64,000 nt of DNA from an uncultured Lachnospiraceae bacterium (GCA_949948735.1 CATLGV010000001.1:179772-243771); one strand, 5' to 3'. Positions 1 to 8,572 are shown, counted from the stretch's first letter. Notes: generated by a model from the sequence alone, not told the origin. A program made the numbers and translations.

Positions 1-948
1 GCCGTACATTGCCGGCCGCATCAGGTTTACCGCACACGCGTCAACGCCGATATATTCCTTGTGCGTATGCTTCTCATGGATGGCCTTTGTAATCAGATGC
101 CCGTAAGGCGCCATCATAAAACGTCCCAGCTCCGTATAAATCGCCACGTCTCCCATGCCGGCGGAAACCAGCACTTCCTCATAAACCCTGCGCACCTGAT
201 CGCCGATTTGAGCAATGTCATTCGCCTCCTGCTCCGGCCTGTACGGAACGCCGATACCGCCGGAAAGATTAATAAAGCGGATATGCGCGCCAGTCTCGTC
301 TCTTAATTGAACCGCCGTTTCAAACAGGGTTTTCGCGAGCGTCGGATAATATTCATTCGTCACCGTATTGCTTGCAAGGAATGCGTGAATGCCAAAATTC
401 TTTACGCCCTTTTCCTTTAAAATCCGGAAGCCCTCAAAGAGCTGCTCCGTCGTAAAGCCATATTTCGCGTCTCCGGGATTATCCATGATATTGTTGCTGA
501 TCTTGAATACCCCGCCCGGATTATAGCGGCAGGAAATCGTCTCCGGCAGTGTGCCGATTGTCTTTTCCAGAAAATCAATATGCGTAAAATCATCCAGATT
601 AATAGTTGCGCCGATTTTGTGCGCGTAGGCAAACTCCTCCGCAGGGGTATCGTTTGACGAAAACATGATGTCCTCTCCCGCCATCCCCATAGCATGGCTG
701 AGCATGAGCTCCGTCATGGACGAGCAGTCGCAGCCGCAGCCGTATTCCCGCAGAATATCAATCAAAAACGGATTGGGCGTCGCCTTCACCGCAAAATATT
801 CCTTAAAGCCCGCATTCCACGAAAAGGCCTCCTTCACCGCCCTTGCGTTTGCCCGAATGCCCTTCTCGTCATAAATATGGAAGGGAGTGGGATAAGTCTT
901 TACAATCTCCTCAATCTGCTCCCTGGTGACAAATGCTTTCTTTTCCAT
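1..948 (-). CDS. lysA: Diaminopimelate decarboxylase, 3' end cut by window edge
   Basis: This PLP-dependent enzyme decarboxylates meso-diaminopimelate to L-lysine, the last step of lysine synthesis, in the cytoplasm. The visible 316 codons show the fold type III alanine-racemase-like barrel: FHIYDE near residue 23, the PLP lysine in FAVKATPNP (K55), CSSMTEL, a GGIGVPY loop and TELGRF. The gene runs off the left edge, so the C-terminal beta domain is not seen. The ATG at 948 opens with MEKKAFVTREQ and lies inside the 3' end of the upstream TrmB-type regulator gene (38-bp overlap), so the two are probably co-transcribed and translationally coupled. Related decarboxylases of carboxynorspermidine or arginine are less likely given the overall pattern. 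Confidence 0.9.
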   Translation of the reverse strand, partial: MEKKAFVTREQIEEIVKTYPTPFHIYDEKGIRANARAVKEAFSWNAGFKEYFAVKATPNPFLIDILREYGCGCDCSSMTELMLSHAMGMAGEDIMFSSNDTPAEEFAYAHKIGATINLDDFTHIDFLEKTIGTLPETISCRYNPGGVFKISNNIMDNPGDAKYGFTTEQLFEGFRILKEKGVKNFGIHAFLASNTVTNEYYPTLAKTLFETAVQLRDETGAHIRFINLSGGIGVPYRPEQEANDIAQIGDQVRRVYEEVLVSAGMGDVAIYTELGRFMMAPYGHLITKAIHEKHTHKEYIGVDACAVNLMRPAMYG

Positions 949-1672
949 CTTCGTTTTTTCCTCCCGTCAACTCAATCAACCGTATTTCGTTTTTCAGCGA
1001 ATCCTTAAAAACCTTTACAAAATTCTTCTGCCCGCAGTAGAGGCAGCTGTCCGTATCCGCTCCCGTCATATCGCCGGTAAGCACATACGTGGAGTCCACG
1101 ATGAACCTTATCTGTCCGTCCTTGTTTCCCGTAATATACACAATACTGCCCGCAATCTCTTCTTTAAGCGGCTCATCTACCAGCAGGACAAGCTTCTTTC
1201 CTGCTGCCGCAAGCGCCTCAAGCGGTCTGCGCAGCTTCTCCAGATATTTCGCCTCCGCCGCAATATAGGCCCTGTACGCTACCTGCTCCAGCATCGTATA
1301 GATTTTATCCATAATATGCTTATGGCTGCTTATGGTAATATAGCCGTCGCAGGCCGTATCCATCCGCGGAATCTCGCTGACCAGCGTCTGCCGGAGCTGT
1401 TCCAGGCGGCGTATTCTGTTCTGGCAGAACTCCCCCACCTCCACGGCAATATACTTGTTGGTATCTCCCTCCAGCAGATATGCCGCGCCCTCTTCCACCA
1501 GACCTGCCAGAGCGCCGTAGACATTGGATCTGGATATTCCGGTCAGCTTCGATACCTCGTACCCCGACAGCGCACTGTTTCTCATCAGGCAAAGATAAAT
1601 CGACGCCTCCTGTCTGGTAAGTCCGAACTGCATCAGCCTCTCCGTCCATGCCCCCATAACCGTATTTTCCAC
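911..1672 (-). CDS. TrmB-family transcriptional regulator
   Basis: This is a DNA-binding regulator of the TrmB type. An N-terminal winged helix-turn-helix (LTRQEASIYLCLMRNSALSGYEVSKL, about residues 15-75, with ISRSNVYGAL as recognition region) is followed by a C-terminal phospholipase D-like effector domain. I chose the GTG at 1672 because GGTGG sits 5 nt before it; a GTG at 1681 and an ATG at 1657 are alternatives. The gene overlaps lysA by 38 bp, which suggests that it controls lysine synthesis or simply shares the transcript. A consensus promoter and a palindrome lie just upstream. The ligand is unknown. Confidence 0.8.
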   Translation of the reverse strand: MENTVMGAWTERLMQFGLTRQEASIYLCLMRNSALSGYEVSKLTGISRSNVYGALAGLVEEGAAYLLEGDTNKYIAVEVGEFCQNRIRRLEQLRQTLVSEIPRMDTACDGYITISSHKHIMDKIYTMLEQVAYRAYIAAEAKYLEKLRRPLEALAAAGKKLVLLVDEPLKEEIAGSIVYITGNKDGQIRFIVDSTYVLTGDMTGADTDSCLYCGQKNFVKVFKDSLKNEIRLIELTGGKNEDGKESICHQGAD

Positions 1673-1704
1673 CTGTTCCACCGCCCTTTACTGTCCGGTT
1701 AGTA

Positions 1705-1719
1705 GTTCTTATCAGGAAC
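1705..1719. promoter_or_regulatory. Palindrome downstream of the TrmB-regulator promoter, candidate autoregulatory operator
   Basis: GTTCTTATCAGGAAC has GTTC/GAAC arms and lies at the predicted transcription start of the regulator gene, directly after its -10 box. The position would suit autorepression. This is inference from position only. Confidence 0.35.
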
Positions 1720-1748
1720 ACTATACTATGTAATGCTGAAAATGTCAA
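1720..1748 (-). promoter_or_regulatory. Sigma-A promoter of the TrmB regulator-lysA unit
   Basis: The minus strand shows TTGACA (1748-1743), a 17-nt spacer and TATAGT (1725-1720), a near-perfect housekeeping promoter about 40 nt upstream of the coding start. Confidence 0.7.
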
Positions 1749-1773
1749 GCCGTCTTATTTTTTATAATCAAGC

Positions 1774-1802
1774 TTGCCCTCACATAGGTTATTCGATATA
1801 AT
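1774..1802 (+). promoter_or_regulatory. Sigma-A promoter of the kduD-like gene
   Basis: TTGCCC (1774-1779), a 17-nt spacer and TATAAT (1797-1802) lie about 60 nt before the ATG at 1861. It diverges from the TrmB-regulator promoter. Confidence 0.65.
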
Positions 1803-1860
1803 AAATGTAATGAATTGGATACCGCAGACACTGTTCAACCACGGAAAGGAAAGAATTGCC

Positions 1861-2622
1861 ATGTCTTTAAAGATGTTCTCATTGGAAGGAAAAACAGCCC
1901 TCGTAACAGGCGCCAACACCGGGCTTGGCCAGGGCATCTGCACCGCCTATGCAGAGGCGGGCGCAAAGGTAATCGGCGTCGCGCGCAGAAGCTGCCAGGA
2001 AACCGCAGATAAAATCGCCGCTTTTTCGGGAAGCTTCACGGAAATCATTGCCGACCTGTCAGATTCGTCCGCCATCCCGCATATTGTAGAGGCTGCCGGC
2101 AAGGCCTGCGGCCGCGTCGATATCCTTGTAAACAACGCCGGCATCATCAAGCGCTGCGACGCCGCCGACGTTACCATGGCGGATTGGGACGCTGTCATCA
2201 ACATCAACGAAAAAATGGTATTCTTCCTCTGCCAGGCCTTTGCCAGGGAATGGATTGCCGACAAACGGGGCGGGAAAATCATCAATATCGCCTCCATGCT
2301 CAGCTATCAGGGCGGCGTGCGGGTGCCGGCCTACACGGCAAGCAAAAGCGCCATCATGGGAATCACCAGGGCGCTTGCAAACGAATGGGCGGCCCACGGC
2401 ATCAACGTCAATGCCATTGCCCCCGGCTATATGGCGACAAATAACACCGAAAATCTCCGGAAAGACGACCAGCGCAGCGATGAAATCCTCTCCCGCATTC
2501 CCGCCGGCCGCTGGGGAACCCCGGAGGACATCACCGGTGCCGCCGTTTTTCTTGCTTCGGACGCCTCGGCTTATGTACACGGCTTCACCCTCGCCGTTGA
2601 CGGCGGATGGCTTGCCCGCTAA
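1861..2622 (+). CDS. kduD: SDR oxidoreductase, 2-deoxy-D-gluconate 3-dehydrogenase type
   Basis: This is a 253-aa short-chain dehydrogenase. It shows the NAD-binding TGANTGLGQG motif (about residues 15-24), NNAG, the catalytic YTASK (Tyr and Lys) and the C-terminal VDGGWLA typical of KduD-like enzymes. KduD interconverts 3-deoxy-D-glycero-2,5-hexodiulosonate and 2-keto-3-deoxygluconate in pectin or uronate breakdown. No other uronate gene is adjacent, so the substrate assignment is by family resemblance only. The ATG at 1861 follows GGAAAGGAAAG; the frame is open further upstream but has no better ribosome site. The gene stands alone on the plus strand, convergent with lepB. Confidence 0.82.
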   Translation: MSLKMFSLEGKTALVTGANTGLGQGICTAYAEAGAKVIGVARRSCQETADKIAAFSGSFTEIIADLSDSSAIPHIVEAAGKACGRVDILVNNAGIIKRCDAADVTMADWDAVININEKMVFFLCQAFAREWIADKRGGKIINIASMLSYQGGVRVPAYTASKSAIMGITRALANEWAAHGINVNAIAPGYMATNNTENLRKDDQRSDEILSRIPAGRWGTPEDITGAAVFLASDASAYVHGFTLAVDGGWLAR

Positions 2623-2639
2623 ACCATTGTACTGCCTGT

Positions 2640-2689
2640 GTGAAGCTTCGGTTCTCCTGCGAAACCGCATGAGGGGCGCGAAGCTTCAC
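2640..2689. terminator. Inverted repeat between convergent genes, candidate bidirectional terminator
   Basis: GTGAAGCTTCG (2640-2650) and CGAAGCTTCAC (2679-2689) form a perfect 11-bp stem around a 28-nt loop, between the kduD-like gene and lepB. There is no good T-run on either side, so termination is only probable. Confidence 0.4.
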
Positions 2690-2691
2690 CC

Positions 2692-3237
2692 TTATTTGAG
2701 CAGCTTAAGCTCCGGATAGTACTCCAGTCCCACTTTTCCGATAATCTCCGACTTCTTGACGAATTTATTTTTCCAGTATCTCGAATCCCATGAGTTGCTG
2801 CGGTTATCCCCCATCATAAAGTAACAGTCGTCCGGTATCTCATATGGCCCGAAGTCCTCATAAAATCTGTTTGTCGTATAGTCCGCTATCACGCGGCCGT
2901 CGATGTATATCTGTCCGTCGATTCCCTCTATCGTCTCTCCCGGCAGTCCCATCACCCGCTTCAAATATAAAGTCTCCCCGTCGTCAGGATAATAGAAGGA
3001 TACGATATCCCCCCGCTGCGGCGTGCTGCAGATATATGCCAGCCTGTTTATGACAATCCTGCTCCCGGTCTCCACCGTCTCCTCCATGGATCCGGAGGGC
3101 ACCACCGCGCAGGCTGCAACGGTATTTTTAATCAGCATGGAAACCAGCAGCGCAAAAAATATAACCTTCGACCACTCTAAAATCTCTTTTAACACTTTAT
3201 GAACACATCTGTTTTTATTCATCATCTTACTCCTCAT
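2692..3237 (-). CDS. lepB: Signal peptidase I
   Basis: This membrane-anchored serine protease removes signal peptides from secreted proteins. The 181-aa protein has one N-terminal transmembrane segment (about residues 21-43), the catalytic serine in VPSGSMEETV, the catalytic lysine in LKRVMGLPGE, and the conserved GDNRSNSWDSR box near the C terminus. The length fits the short Gram-positive (Sip) type. It is the last gene of a minus-strand run hisH-hisF-ung-lepB, 20 bp after ung. Confidence 0.93.
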   Translation of the reverse strand: MRSKMMNKNRCVHKVLKEILEWSKVIFFALLVSMLIKNTVAACAVVPSGSMEETVETGSRIVINRLAYICSTPQRGDIVSFYYPDDGETLYLKRVMGLPGETIEGIDGQIYIDGRVIADYTTNRFYEDFGPYEIPDDCYFMMGDNRSNSWDSRYWKNKFVKKSEIIGKVGLEYYPELKLLK

Positions 3238-3257
3238 ATTGTTGTAAAGGAGGTTCT

Positions 3258-3935
3258 CTATATATTTTCAATCTGCCAGTCAATCGGCTCTGCACCGTTT
3301 GCCTTCAGAAAATCGTTTGCCTGGCTGAAATGCCTGCAGCCAAAAAAGCCTCTGTAAGCGGACAGCGGGCTTGGATGCGGCGCTTTTAAAATCAGATGCT
3401 TCGGGTTGGTGAGCATTGGTATCTTGCTCTGGGCAGGCTTTCCCCACAGCAGATATACAATCGGCCGGTCCTGTGCGTTTACTGCCTGAATAACCGCATC
3501 CGTAAACTGCTCCCATCCGTGTCCCTGATGGGAATTGGCCCGGTGCGCGCGCACGGTCAGCACCGTATTGAGCAGCAGGACACCCTGATCGGCCCATTTT
3601 TTGAGGTAGCCGTTATTCGGTATATAGCATCCCAGATCCTCCTGAAGCTCTTTGTAGATGTTCTGAAGCGAGGGCGGTATCTCCGGCTGGCTGGGCAGCA
3701 CCGAGAAGCTCAGCCCATGCGCCTGATTCTCATTGTGATACGGGTCCTGTCCCAAAAGCAGCACCTTCACCTTGCCAAGCGGGGTGAAATGAAACGCGTT
3801 AAATATATCATCCGCAGGCGGGTAAATCACCGCCTTGCTGTATTCGTCCTTTACAAAGGTAAACAGCTCCTTATAATAAGGCTTGCGAAACTCTCCGCTG
3901 ATGGAAGGCAGCCAGTCATTGTCTATCATTGCCAT
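3258..3935 (-). CDS. ung: Uracil-DNA glycosylase, family 1
   Basis: This enzyme removes uracil from DNA to start base-excision repair. The 225-aa protein has the catalytic water-activating loop GQDPYHN (Asp), the LLLNTVLTV strand with the uracil-binding Asn, and the minor-groove HPSPLSAYRG loop with the catalytic His. Length and motifs match family 1 UDGs along the whole protein. It sits between hisF and lepB in the same direction with short gaps. Confidence 0.96.
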   Translation of the reverse strand: MAMIDNDWLPSISGEFRKPYYKELFTFVKDEYSKAVIYPPADDIFNAFHFTPLGKVKVLLLGQDPYHNENQAHGLSFSVLPSQPEIPPSLQNIYKELQEDLGCYIPNNGYLKKWADQGVLLLNTVLTVRAHRANSHQGHGWEQFTDAVIQAVNAQDRPIVYLLWGKPAQSKIPMLTNPKHLILKAPHPSPLSAYRGFFGCRHFSQANDFLKANGAEPIDWQIENI

Positions 3936-3973
3936 ATTGGTATCTCCTCTTTTCTCTTAACTGCTTCAGGCGT

Positions 3974-4735
3974 CTATATCCGCACCGATACGCCCTTCTG
4001 TCTCAGGTATTCTTTTACCTGCCTGATTTCCAGCTCCTTAAAATGAAACAGCGAAGCTGCCAGCGCCGCATCCGCCTTCCCGGCATCCAGCGCCTCGTAA
4101 AAATGCTCCGGCGTACCGGCCCCGCCCGAGGCAATCACCGGAATGGACACATTCTCCGATACCAGTCTGGTAAGCTCCGTATCATAGCCGTTTTTTGTTC
4201 CGTCACAGTCCATGCTTGTCAGAAGGATTTCCCCCGCGCCAAGCGCATTGGCCCTTATCGCCCACTCGACTGCGTCAATTCCCATATCCACGCGTCCGCC
4301 GTTTTTATAAATATTCCAGCCGGAACCGTCCGCCCTGCGCTTCGCGTCAATTGCGACCACCACGCACTGGCTGCCGAATTTGTCGGCCGCCTCGCTAATC
4401 AACGTGGGATTCATAATCGCGGCACTGTTTACCGCCACCTTGTCCGCGCCCTCGCGCAAAATTGCGCGGAAGTCCTCGACCGTCCGAATACCGCCGCCGA
4501 CGGTAAACGGAATAAAGACGCGCTCCGCAACCCGCCGGACCATGTCCACCTTTGTGGCACGATTGTCCGACGACGCCGTGATATCCAGAAAAACCACCTC
4601 GTCCGCGCCCTCCCTGTCATAAGCCGCGGCAATTTCGACAGGATCTCCCGCATCCACAAAATTTACAAAATTTACACCCTTTACCACACGCCCATTGTCA
4701 ACGTCAAGGCATGGAATAATCCTTTTTGTATGCAT
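3974..4735 (-). CDS. hisF: Imidazole glycerol phosphate synthase, cyclase subunit
   Basis: HisF uses ammonia delivered by HisH to convert PRFAR into imidazole glycerol phosphate and AICAR in histidine synthesis. The 253-aa TIM barrel shows the catalytic aspartates D11 ([14 protein letters not shown]) and the one in VVVAIDAKR, and the phosphate loops GGGIRT and ASGGAG. It follows hisH by 12 nt, so the two subunits are co-transcribed. The other his genes are not in this window. Confidence 0.96.
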   Translation of the reverse strand: MHTKRIIPCLDVDNGRVVKGVNFVNFVDAGDPVEIAAAYDREGADEVVFLDITASSDNRATKVDMVRRVAERVFIPFTVGGGIRTVEDFRAILREGADKVAVNSAAIMNPTLISEAADKFGSQCVVVAIDAKRRADGSGWNIYKNGGRVDMGIDAVEWAIRANALGAGEILLTSMDCDGTKNGYDTELTRLVSENVSIPVIASGGAGTPEHFYEALDAGKADAALAASLFHFKELEIRQVKEYLRQKGVSVRI

Positions 4736-4747
4736 AGCCGCCCTCCG

Positions 4748-5350
4748 TTATATTGCCAAAAAGTTCTTCAAAATACACAGCCCCACTTCCGAGCTTTTCT
4801 CCGGGTGAAACTGGCAGGCAAATACATTGCCCTTCTCCACAGACGCATGGATATGCACCGCGTATTCTGCTGCCGCCGTGACAATCTCCGGCTCCTGCGC
4901 CTGCAGATAATAGGAGTGGACAAAATATACATAAGCCCCTTCTGCTATCCCCTCAAAAAGCCTGCCCTTATTGGGAAAGTCAAGCGAATTCCAGCCAATA
5001 TGCGGAACCTTCAGTCCTTTATCGGGAATCCGGCAGATTTTCCCCTTTAAAATCCCCAGCCCCCGCACATCGGGCGATTCCTCGCTGGTCTCAAACAAAA
5101 GCTGTAACCCAAGACAAATCCCCAGAAAAGGAGTTCCTCTTTTAACGACCTCATGGAGAACCTCCTCAAGCCCATAGCTTCTGAGCTTATCCATCGCATC
5201 GCCAAAAGCGCCGACTCCGGGGAGAATCACGCGGTCCGCGCCGAGGATCTCCTCCCTGTCTCTTGTGATAACGGCGGCTTCTCCCAACGAAATAACCGCC
5301 TTTTCAACGCTTTTAATATTCCCCGCGTCATAATCAATAATTGCTACCAT
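4748..5350 (-). CDS. hisH: Imidazole glycerol phosphate synthase, glutaminase subunit
   Basis: This class I glutamine amidotransferase supplies ammonia to HisF. The 200-aa protein has the nucleophile Cys in LGICLGLQLLF and the His-Glu pair in FHPEKSSEVG, plus the N-terminal IIDYDAGN strand. It is the first gene of the hisH-hisF-ung-lepB run. The ATG at 5350 has GGAGAG 6 nt upstream, and a good promoter lies 40-70 nt before it. Confidence 0.96.
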   Translation of the reverse strand: MVAIIDYDAGNIKSVEKAVISLGEAAVITRDREEILGADRVILPGVGAFGDAMDKLRSYGLEEVLHEVVKRGTPFLGICLGLQLLFETSEESPDVRGLGILKGKICRIPDKGLKVPHIGWNSLDFPNKGRLFEGIAEGAYVYFVHSYYLQAQEPEIVTAAAEYAVHIHASVEKGNVFACQFHPEKSSEVGLCILKNFLAI

Positions 5351-5391
5351 ATACTCTCCAGCCTTTCCGGAATGTTTGTGTTTATTTATTC

Positions 5392-5420
5392 ATTTTATTA
5401 CAGGACACGCCGTTTGTAAA
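5392..5420 (-). promoter_or_regulatory. Sigma-A promoter of hisH-hisF-ung-lepB
   Basis: The minus strand shows TTTACA (5420-5415), a 17-nt spacer and TAAAAT (5397-5392), about 40 nt before the hisH start. Confidence 0.65.
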
Positions 5421-5435
5421 TGTAAAGAAAAGGAT

Positions 5436-5479
5436 ATGAATATCCCCAAATCCGCTGCGCGCAGCCATTTGGTATTCAT
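5436..5479 (-). terminator. 44-bp imperfect palindrome, terminator of the repeat-protein gene
   Basis: A long interrupted inverted repeat (outer arms ATGAATA/TATTCAT, inner arms CCAAAT/ATTTGG and GCTGC/GCAGC) lies just after the 730-aa protein gene and just before the hisH promoter. On the minus strand it is followed by TCCTTTTCTTT, so it probably ends the upstream transcript. Confidence 0.5.
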
Positions 5480-5520
5480 ACCCTGTTCCCATATCATCAA
5501 AGTGCAGCGCTTTGGCACCT

Positions 5521-7713
5521 TTAATTTCCATTCACAATCGCATATAATGCCATCGTGTATGTCAGCGAATCCGGAACCTGCAGCAGCGTACGCGCGGATT
5601 CCTCGTCCAGACCGTATTTCGTATAGAGTGTATTCAAAATGTCATTTTTTATTGTATCCACCTCGGTCAGCACCCCGTACTGCTCTGCATCCACATTGAT
5701 ATAGTCATATGTGGTAATGCCTTCAAGAAGTGCGTTTAACGCCTCCACCTCGCGGCCCATCTTGAGGTTAGTCTCATAAGCGTCATATCTGCGCTGAAGC
5801 TTCGAAATCGTCTCGCTCCGCTTCTGTATCAGCTGATTGTCCGTATCATTCAGCTCCATGCCGTATGTAGCAAGATATGCCGTTTTATAATCGCCTTCGT
5901 AGTACGCGTTTTTCGCCTTCTGCAGGCTGCCCTGCGTGGAAAGGACGCTGGATGCCACGAGAATCGCACCGCCCACTGAAATACCGAATGCAGCTCCGAT
6001 AGCAAACTTCTTAGGCGGTATCCGCTTGGGCTTGGGTCCTGCTGCCTCTTCCTTGGCCTTCTTCGCCGCACGCCTGGCCTCTTTGGCGGCCTGCTTCTCT
6101 TTTTTCTTCTTCTCCGCCTCTTCCGCCTTGGCCTTCGCCTTCTTTTCCTCTTCCCTAGCCGCCTTCTCTTCTTCCTTCTTTGTCAGGTTTTCCTGCTTTT
6201 TAGCCTCCTTGGCAGCCTTCTCCGCCTCAAGCTCCGCCTCCGTAGGCTCCGGTACCAGATCCTCCGTCAAGGCGTTAAACAGCTTTCCGAATACGCCGGG
6301 CTTTTTCTCGTCCTGAGCGCCATCCTCCGCACTGCCGCCCTTCTTCTTAGAAGCCTTTTTCTTTCCCTGCGCGGCGTCCTCCTGCACCGGCTCCTGCCCG
6401 ACGCCGCCATCGGCATCCACATCTGCGGAAGCCAAGCCGCTCTCCTGGCCCTGTGCGACACCGTCCTCCGCGTTAATGAAAGCCGCCTCATTGTCGGCCA
6501 TCTGATTCAGCAAATCCATCATATCATCCTGAATCGGCTCATTGTTATCCGACTTTTTCAGCATGTTGTTGATTTCCGCCAAATCGGAATCCGAATCCGC
6601 ATCCAGCATATTCAGCACTTCATCCAGACCGTCGTCCGCAAGCATATCGTCCGGAATACCAAGCTCCTCCGCATCGATTCCCAGCGCATCGCTTACCTCT
6701 TTATCCGACTCCTGATTCCCTGCCGCATCCGGTATTTCAATATCTTCAAGCTTTAATTCGTCATTGTCTCCCACTTCAAGCTCCTTTATGTCCAGCTCAC
6801 TGGCCATTGCCAGCTCGGTGGCCTCCGCGATCGCGGCGTCAAGTCCGTCAATACTGATTTCTTTGAGCGGCTCCTCATTTTCTGCAGCCGCAGTACCTTC
6901 GCCGGATTCCGGCAGATCCGCCATTGCCAGCTCATCCGTAATATTCGGAATCGACAGGTCGCCAATGTCATCGGGTATTGTCAAATCGTCCGTTATATCC
7001 GGTATCTCCAGATCCCCGGTCATATCCGGCATTGCCAAATCGTCCGCTATATCCGGTATTGTCAAATCGTCCGTTATATCCGGTATCTCCAGATCCCCGG
7101 CCATATCCGGTATTGTCAAATCGTCCGCTGTATCCGGTATCTCCAGATCCCCGGCCATATCCGGCATCGCCAAATCGTCCGCTGTATCCGGCATCTCCAG
7201 ATCCCCGGCCATATCCGGCATCGCCAAATCGTCCGCTGTATCCGGTATCTCCAGAGCTCCGTCTGTATCCGCAGCCTCCGGCGCCCCTGTGCTCTCCGGT
7301 GTGTCCCAAACGCCGGAATCCTCCGAAATATTGTCCAGGTCCCCGGTGATGTCCGGCATCTCCGAGATGTCCGGCTCATCCGAATCATCCGAGAGGTCCA
7401 AATCTCCCGCAGCCTCCAAAATATCCGCTATATCATCTAAATCCCCGTCGTCCTCCGACAGGTCCGAATCCCCGAAGGTATCCGGTATCGCCAAATCCCC
7501 GTCTAAATCCGGAAGCGCCAAACCGTCCGCGCCATCTGCAGCATCGAGATCCGCCCCCATATCCGAAGCAGCCGCATCCGATACCTCCGCCGGCTCTGCG
7601 GCAGCCTCCCTGTCCCCGTTCTCCCCCGTGCCCTCTCCTTCAGCAGGCACGCCGGGTTTTGGCTCCGATATAGCCTTAAGCAAATTATCCAAGTAATTTT
7701 CTTCCGTACTCAC
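5521..7713 (-). CDS. Membrane protein with acidic nonapeptide repeats, coiled coil and C-terminal ectodomain
   Basis: I do not recognise this 730-aa protein. Residues 1-450 are strongly acidic and low in complexity. About residues 156-265 hold twelve 9-residue repeats with consensus [IM]PDxxxDL[AET]. Residues 450-565 are a lysine/alanine/glutamate-rich stretch likely to form a charged helix or coiled coil. One transmembrane segment follows (about 571-591), then about 140 residues that resemble short helical repeats. The layout suggests a large cytoplasmic acidic tail, one membrane anchor and a small outer domain, or an envelope-associated scaffold. The start MSTEENYLDNLL has an AGGAGG ribosome site. 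The gene stands between the Sir2-like gene and hisH. Confidence 0.8.
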   Translation of the reverse strand: MSTEENYLDNLLKAISEPKPGVPAEGEGTGENGDREAAAEPAEVSDAAASDMGADLDAADGADGLALPDLDGDLAIPDTFGDSDLSEDDGDLDDIADILEAAGDLDLSDDSDEPDISEMPDITGDLDNISEDSGVWDTPESTGAPEAADTDGALEIPDTADDLAMPDMAGDLEMPDTADDLAMPDMAGDLEIPDTADDLTIPDMAGDLEIPDITDDLTIPDIADDLAMPDMTGDLEIPDITDDLTIPDDIGDLSIPNITDELAMADLPESGEGTAAAENEEPLKEISIDGLDAAIAEATELAMASELDIKELEVGDNDELKLEDIEIPDAAGNQESDKEVSDALGIDAEELGIPDDMLADDGLDEVLNMLDADSDSDLAEINNMLKKSDNNEPIQDDMMDLLNQMADNEAAFINAEDGVAQGQESGLASADVDADGGVGQEPVQEDAAQGKKKASKKKGGSAEDGAQDEKKPGVFGKLFNALTEDLVPEPTEAELEAEKAAKEAKKQENLTKKEEEKAAREEEKKAKAKAEEAEKKKKEKQAAKEARRAAKKAKEEAAGPKPKRIPPKKFAIGAAFGISVGGAILVASSVLSTQGSLQKAKNAYYEGDYKTAYLATYGMELNDTDNQLIQKRSETISKLQRRYDAYETNLKMGREVEALNALLEGITTYDYINVDAEQYGVLTEVDTIKNDILNTLYTKYGLDEESARTLLQVPDSLTYTMALYAIVNGN
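6919..7248 (-). repeat. Tandem 27-bp coding repeats (paired as 54 bp)
   Basis: Twelve 27-bp units encode the nonapeptides of the acidic protein. Units alternate between PDTADDL-like and PDMAGDL-like forms, so the effective DNA repeat is often 54 bp and nearly identical. Such a tract can change length by slippage or unequal recombination. Confidence 0.85.
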
Positions 7714-7747
7714 GATAATCCCTCCTACCTATTCATTCACACGAGCT

Positions 7748-8554
7748 TCAGCGGCAGCCCCTCAAAAAATCCACCGCGTCCATCCCAATGCTGATCCCCT
7801 TATTCTTTAACTCCTCTGTCATCTGCCAGATGCTGCCGTTTACCCTGAAAAAGCTTGATTTCTGATTATAAAAGGCAATCTTCTCAAACGGCCATCTGAT
7901 CATATTGGGTAAGCCCATCCCTACCCCAAGCTCCGCTATACAAAGCTCCCTGTTCAGCGTGAGCTGAAGCCACCTCGTGTATTGCTCCCACTGCGGCCTG
8001 TACCCCGCCTCATCATAGCTTTCCGCACTCACTATATTATTGAAAACAAGCGGTGCGCCGCATTCGGGACAGACGGGCTGCACAAGACAGGCCAATCCCG
8101 CGCCATCCATAACCGCCTGCCTGACAGGCCGCATAAAATCCTGCGCCGGATACAGCTTCCCACAGCAGCCGGCCCGGCACTGCAGCAGCTCATAGCTTCC
8201 GCAGGGCGCCACGATTCTTTCGGAATCAAAGCCCGCTCTCTGAATATGCCCGTCGATACAGGTCGTTATAATAAAATAGTCTTTGTCCTTTACCAGCTCG
8301 TACAGCCTCCGATAAGCCTCTGTCCGGCTGTCGTCCCCTGCCTGCTCCAGATACAGCTTCTCCAGAAACGGAACAGTCCACGCCAGCGCCGGATTGGCGT
8401 CAACCTCGTTTAGCGCCGACGCCAGCTTCGGGAAGCGTCCGATTTTCTCAAAGCGCTCGTTAAATTCCTCCCCGATTCCGATTAGTACTTTCTGTGCAGT
8501 TTTGATACTCTCCTGAAAGCTTCGCTGCAATCCGGAAAACGCCGTTGTGTCCAT
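7748..8554 (-). CDS. Sir2-like protein with degenerate active site
   Basis: This 268-aa protein has the outline of the sirtuin fold. VLIGIGEEF stands where sirtuins have the NAD-binding GAGxS motif, and TTCIDGHIQRAGF corresponds to the TQNxDxLHxxAG motif. APCGSYELLQC lies at the position of the catalytic HGS. Four cysteines (C..C in the LLQCRAGCCG region and CPECG) could bind zinc. The catalytic His appears to be Cys and the Gly-Ala-Gly loop is altered, so NAD-dependent deacylase activity is doubtful. A different NAD-related or binding role is possible. It lies between cheV and the acidic repeat protein in the same direction, with a terminator before it. Confidence 0.65.
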   Translation of the reverse strand: MDTTAFSGLQRSFQESIKTAQKVLIGIGEEFNERFEKIGRFPKLASALNEVDANPALAWTVPFLEKLYLEQAGDDSRTEAYRRLYELVKDKDYFIITTCIDGHIQRAGFDSERIVAPCGSYELLQCRAGCCGKLYPAQDFMRPVRQAVMDGAGLACLVQPVCPECGAPLVFNNIVSAESYDEAGYRPQWEQYTRWLQLTLNRELCIAELGVGMGLPNMIRWPFEKIAFYNQKSSFFRVNGSIWQMTEELKNKGISIGMDAVDFLRGCR

Positions 8555-8572
8555 GCTGGCTCCTAATCATAA

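Noticed and set aside
3929..5050. 373-codon plus-strand frame opposite hisF and hisH
   Set aside because: Two well-conserved minus-strand genes occupy the region; the product is unlike any family I know.
6919..7248. CRISPR-like regular repeats
   Set aside because: The repeats are contiguous, in frame and encode a nonapeptide; no unique spacers and no cas genes are present.
6764..7696. 310-codon plus-strand frame opposite the acidic repeat protein
   Set aside because: It is an antisense shadow of the repetitive Asp/Pro/Leu coding sequence, giving a Ser-rich low-complexity product with no ribosome site.
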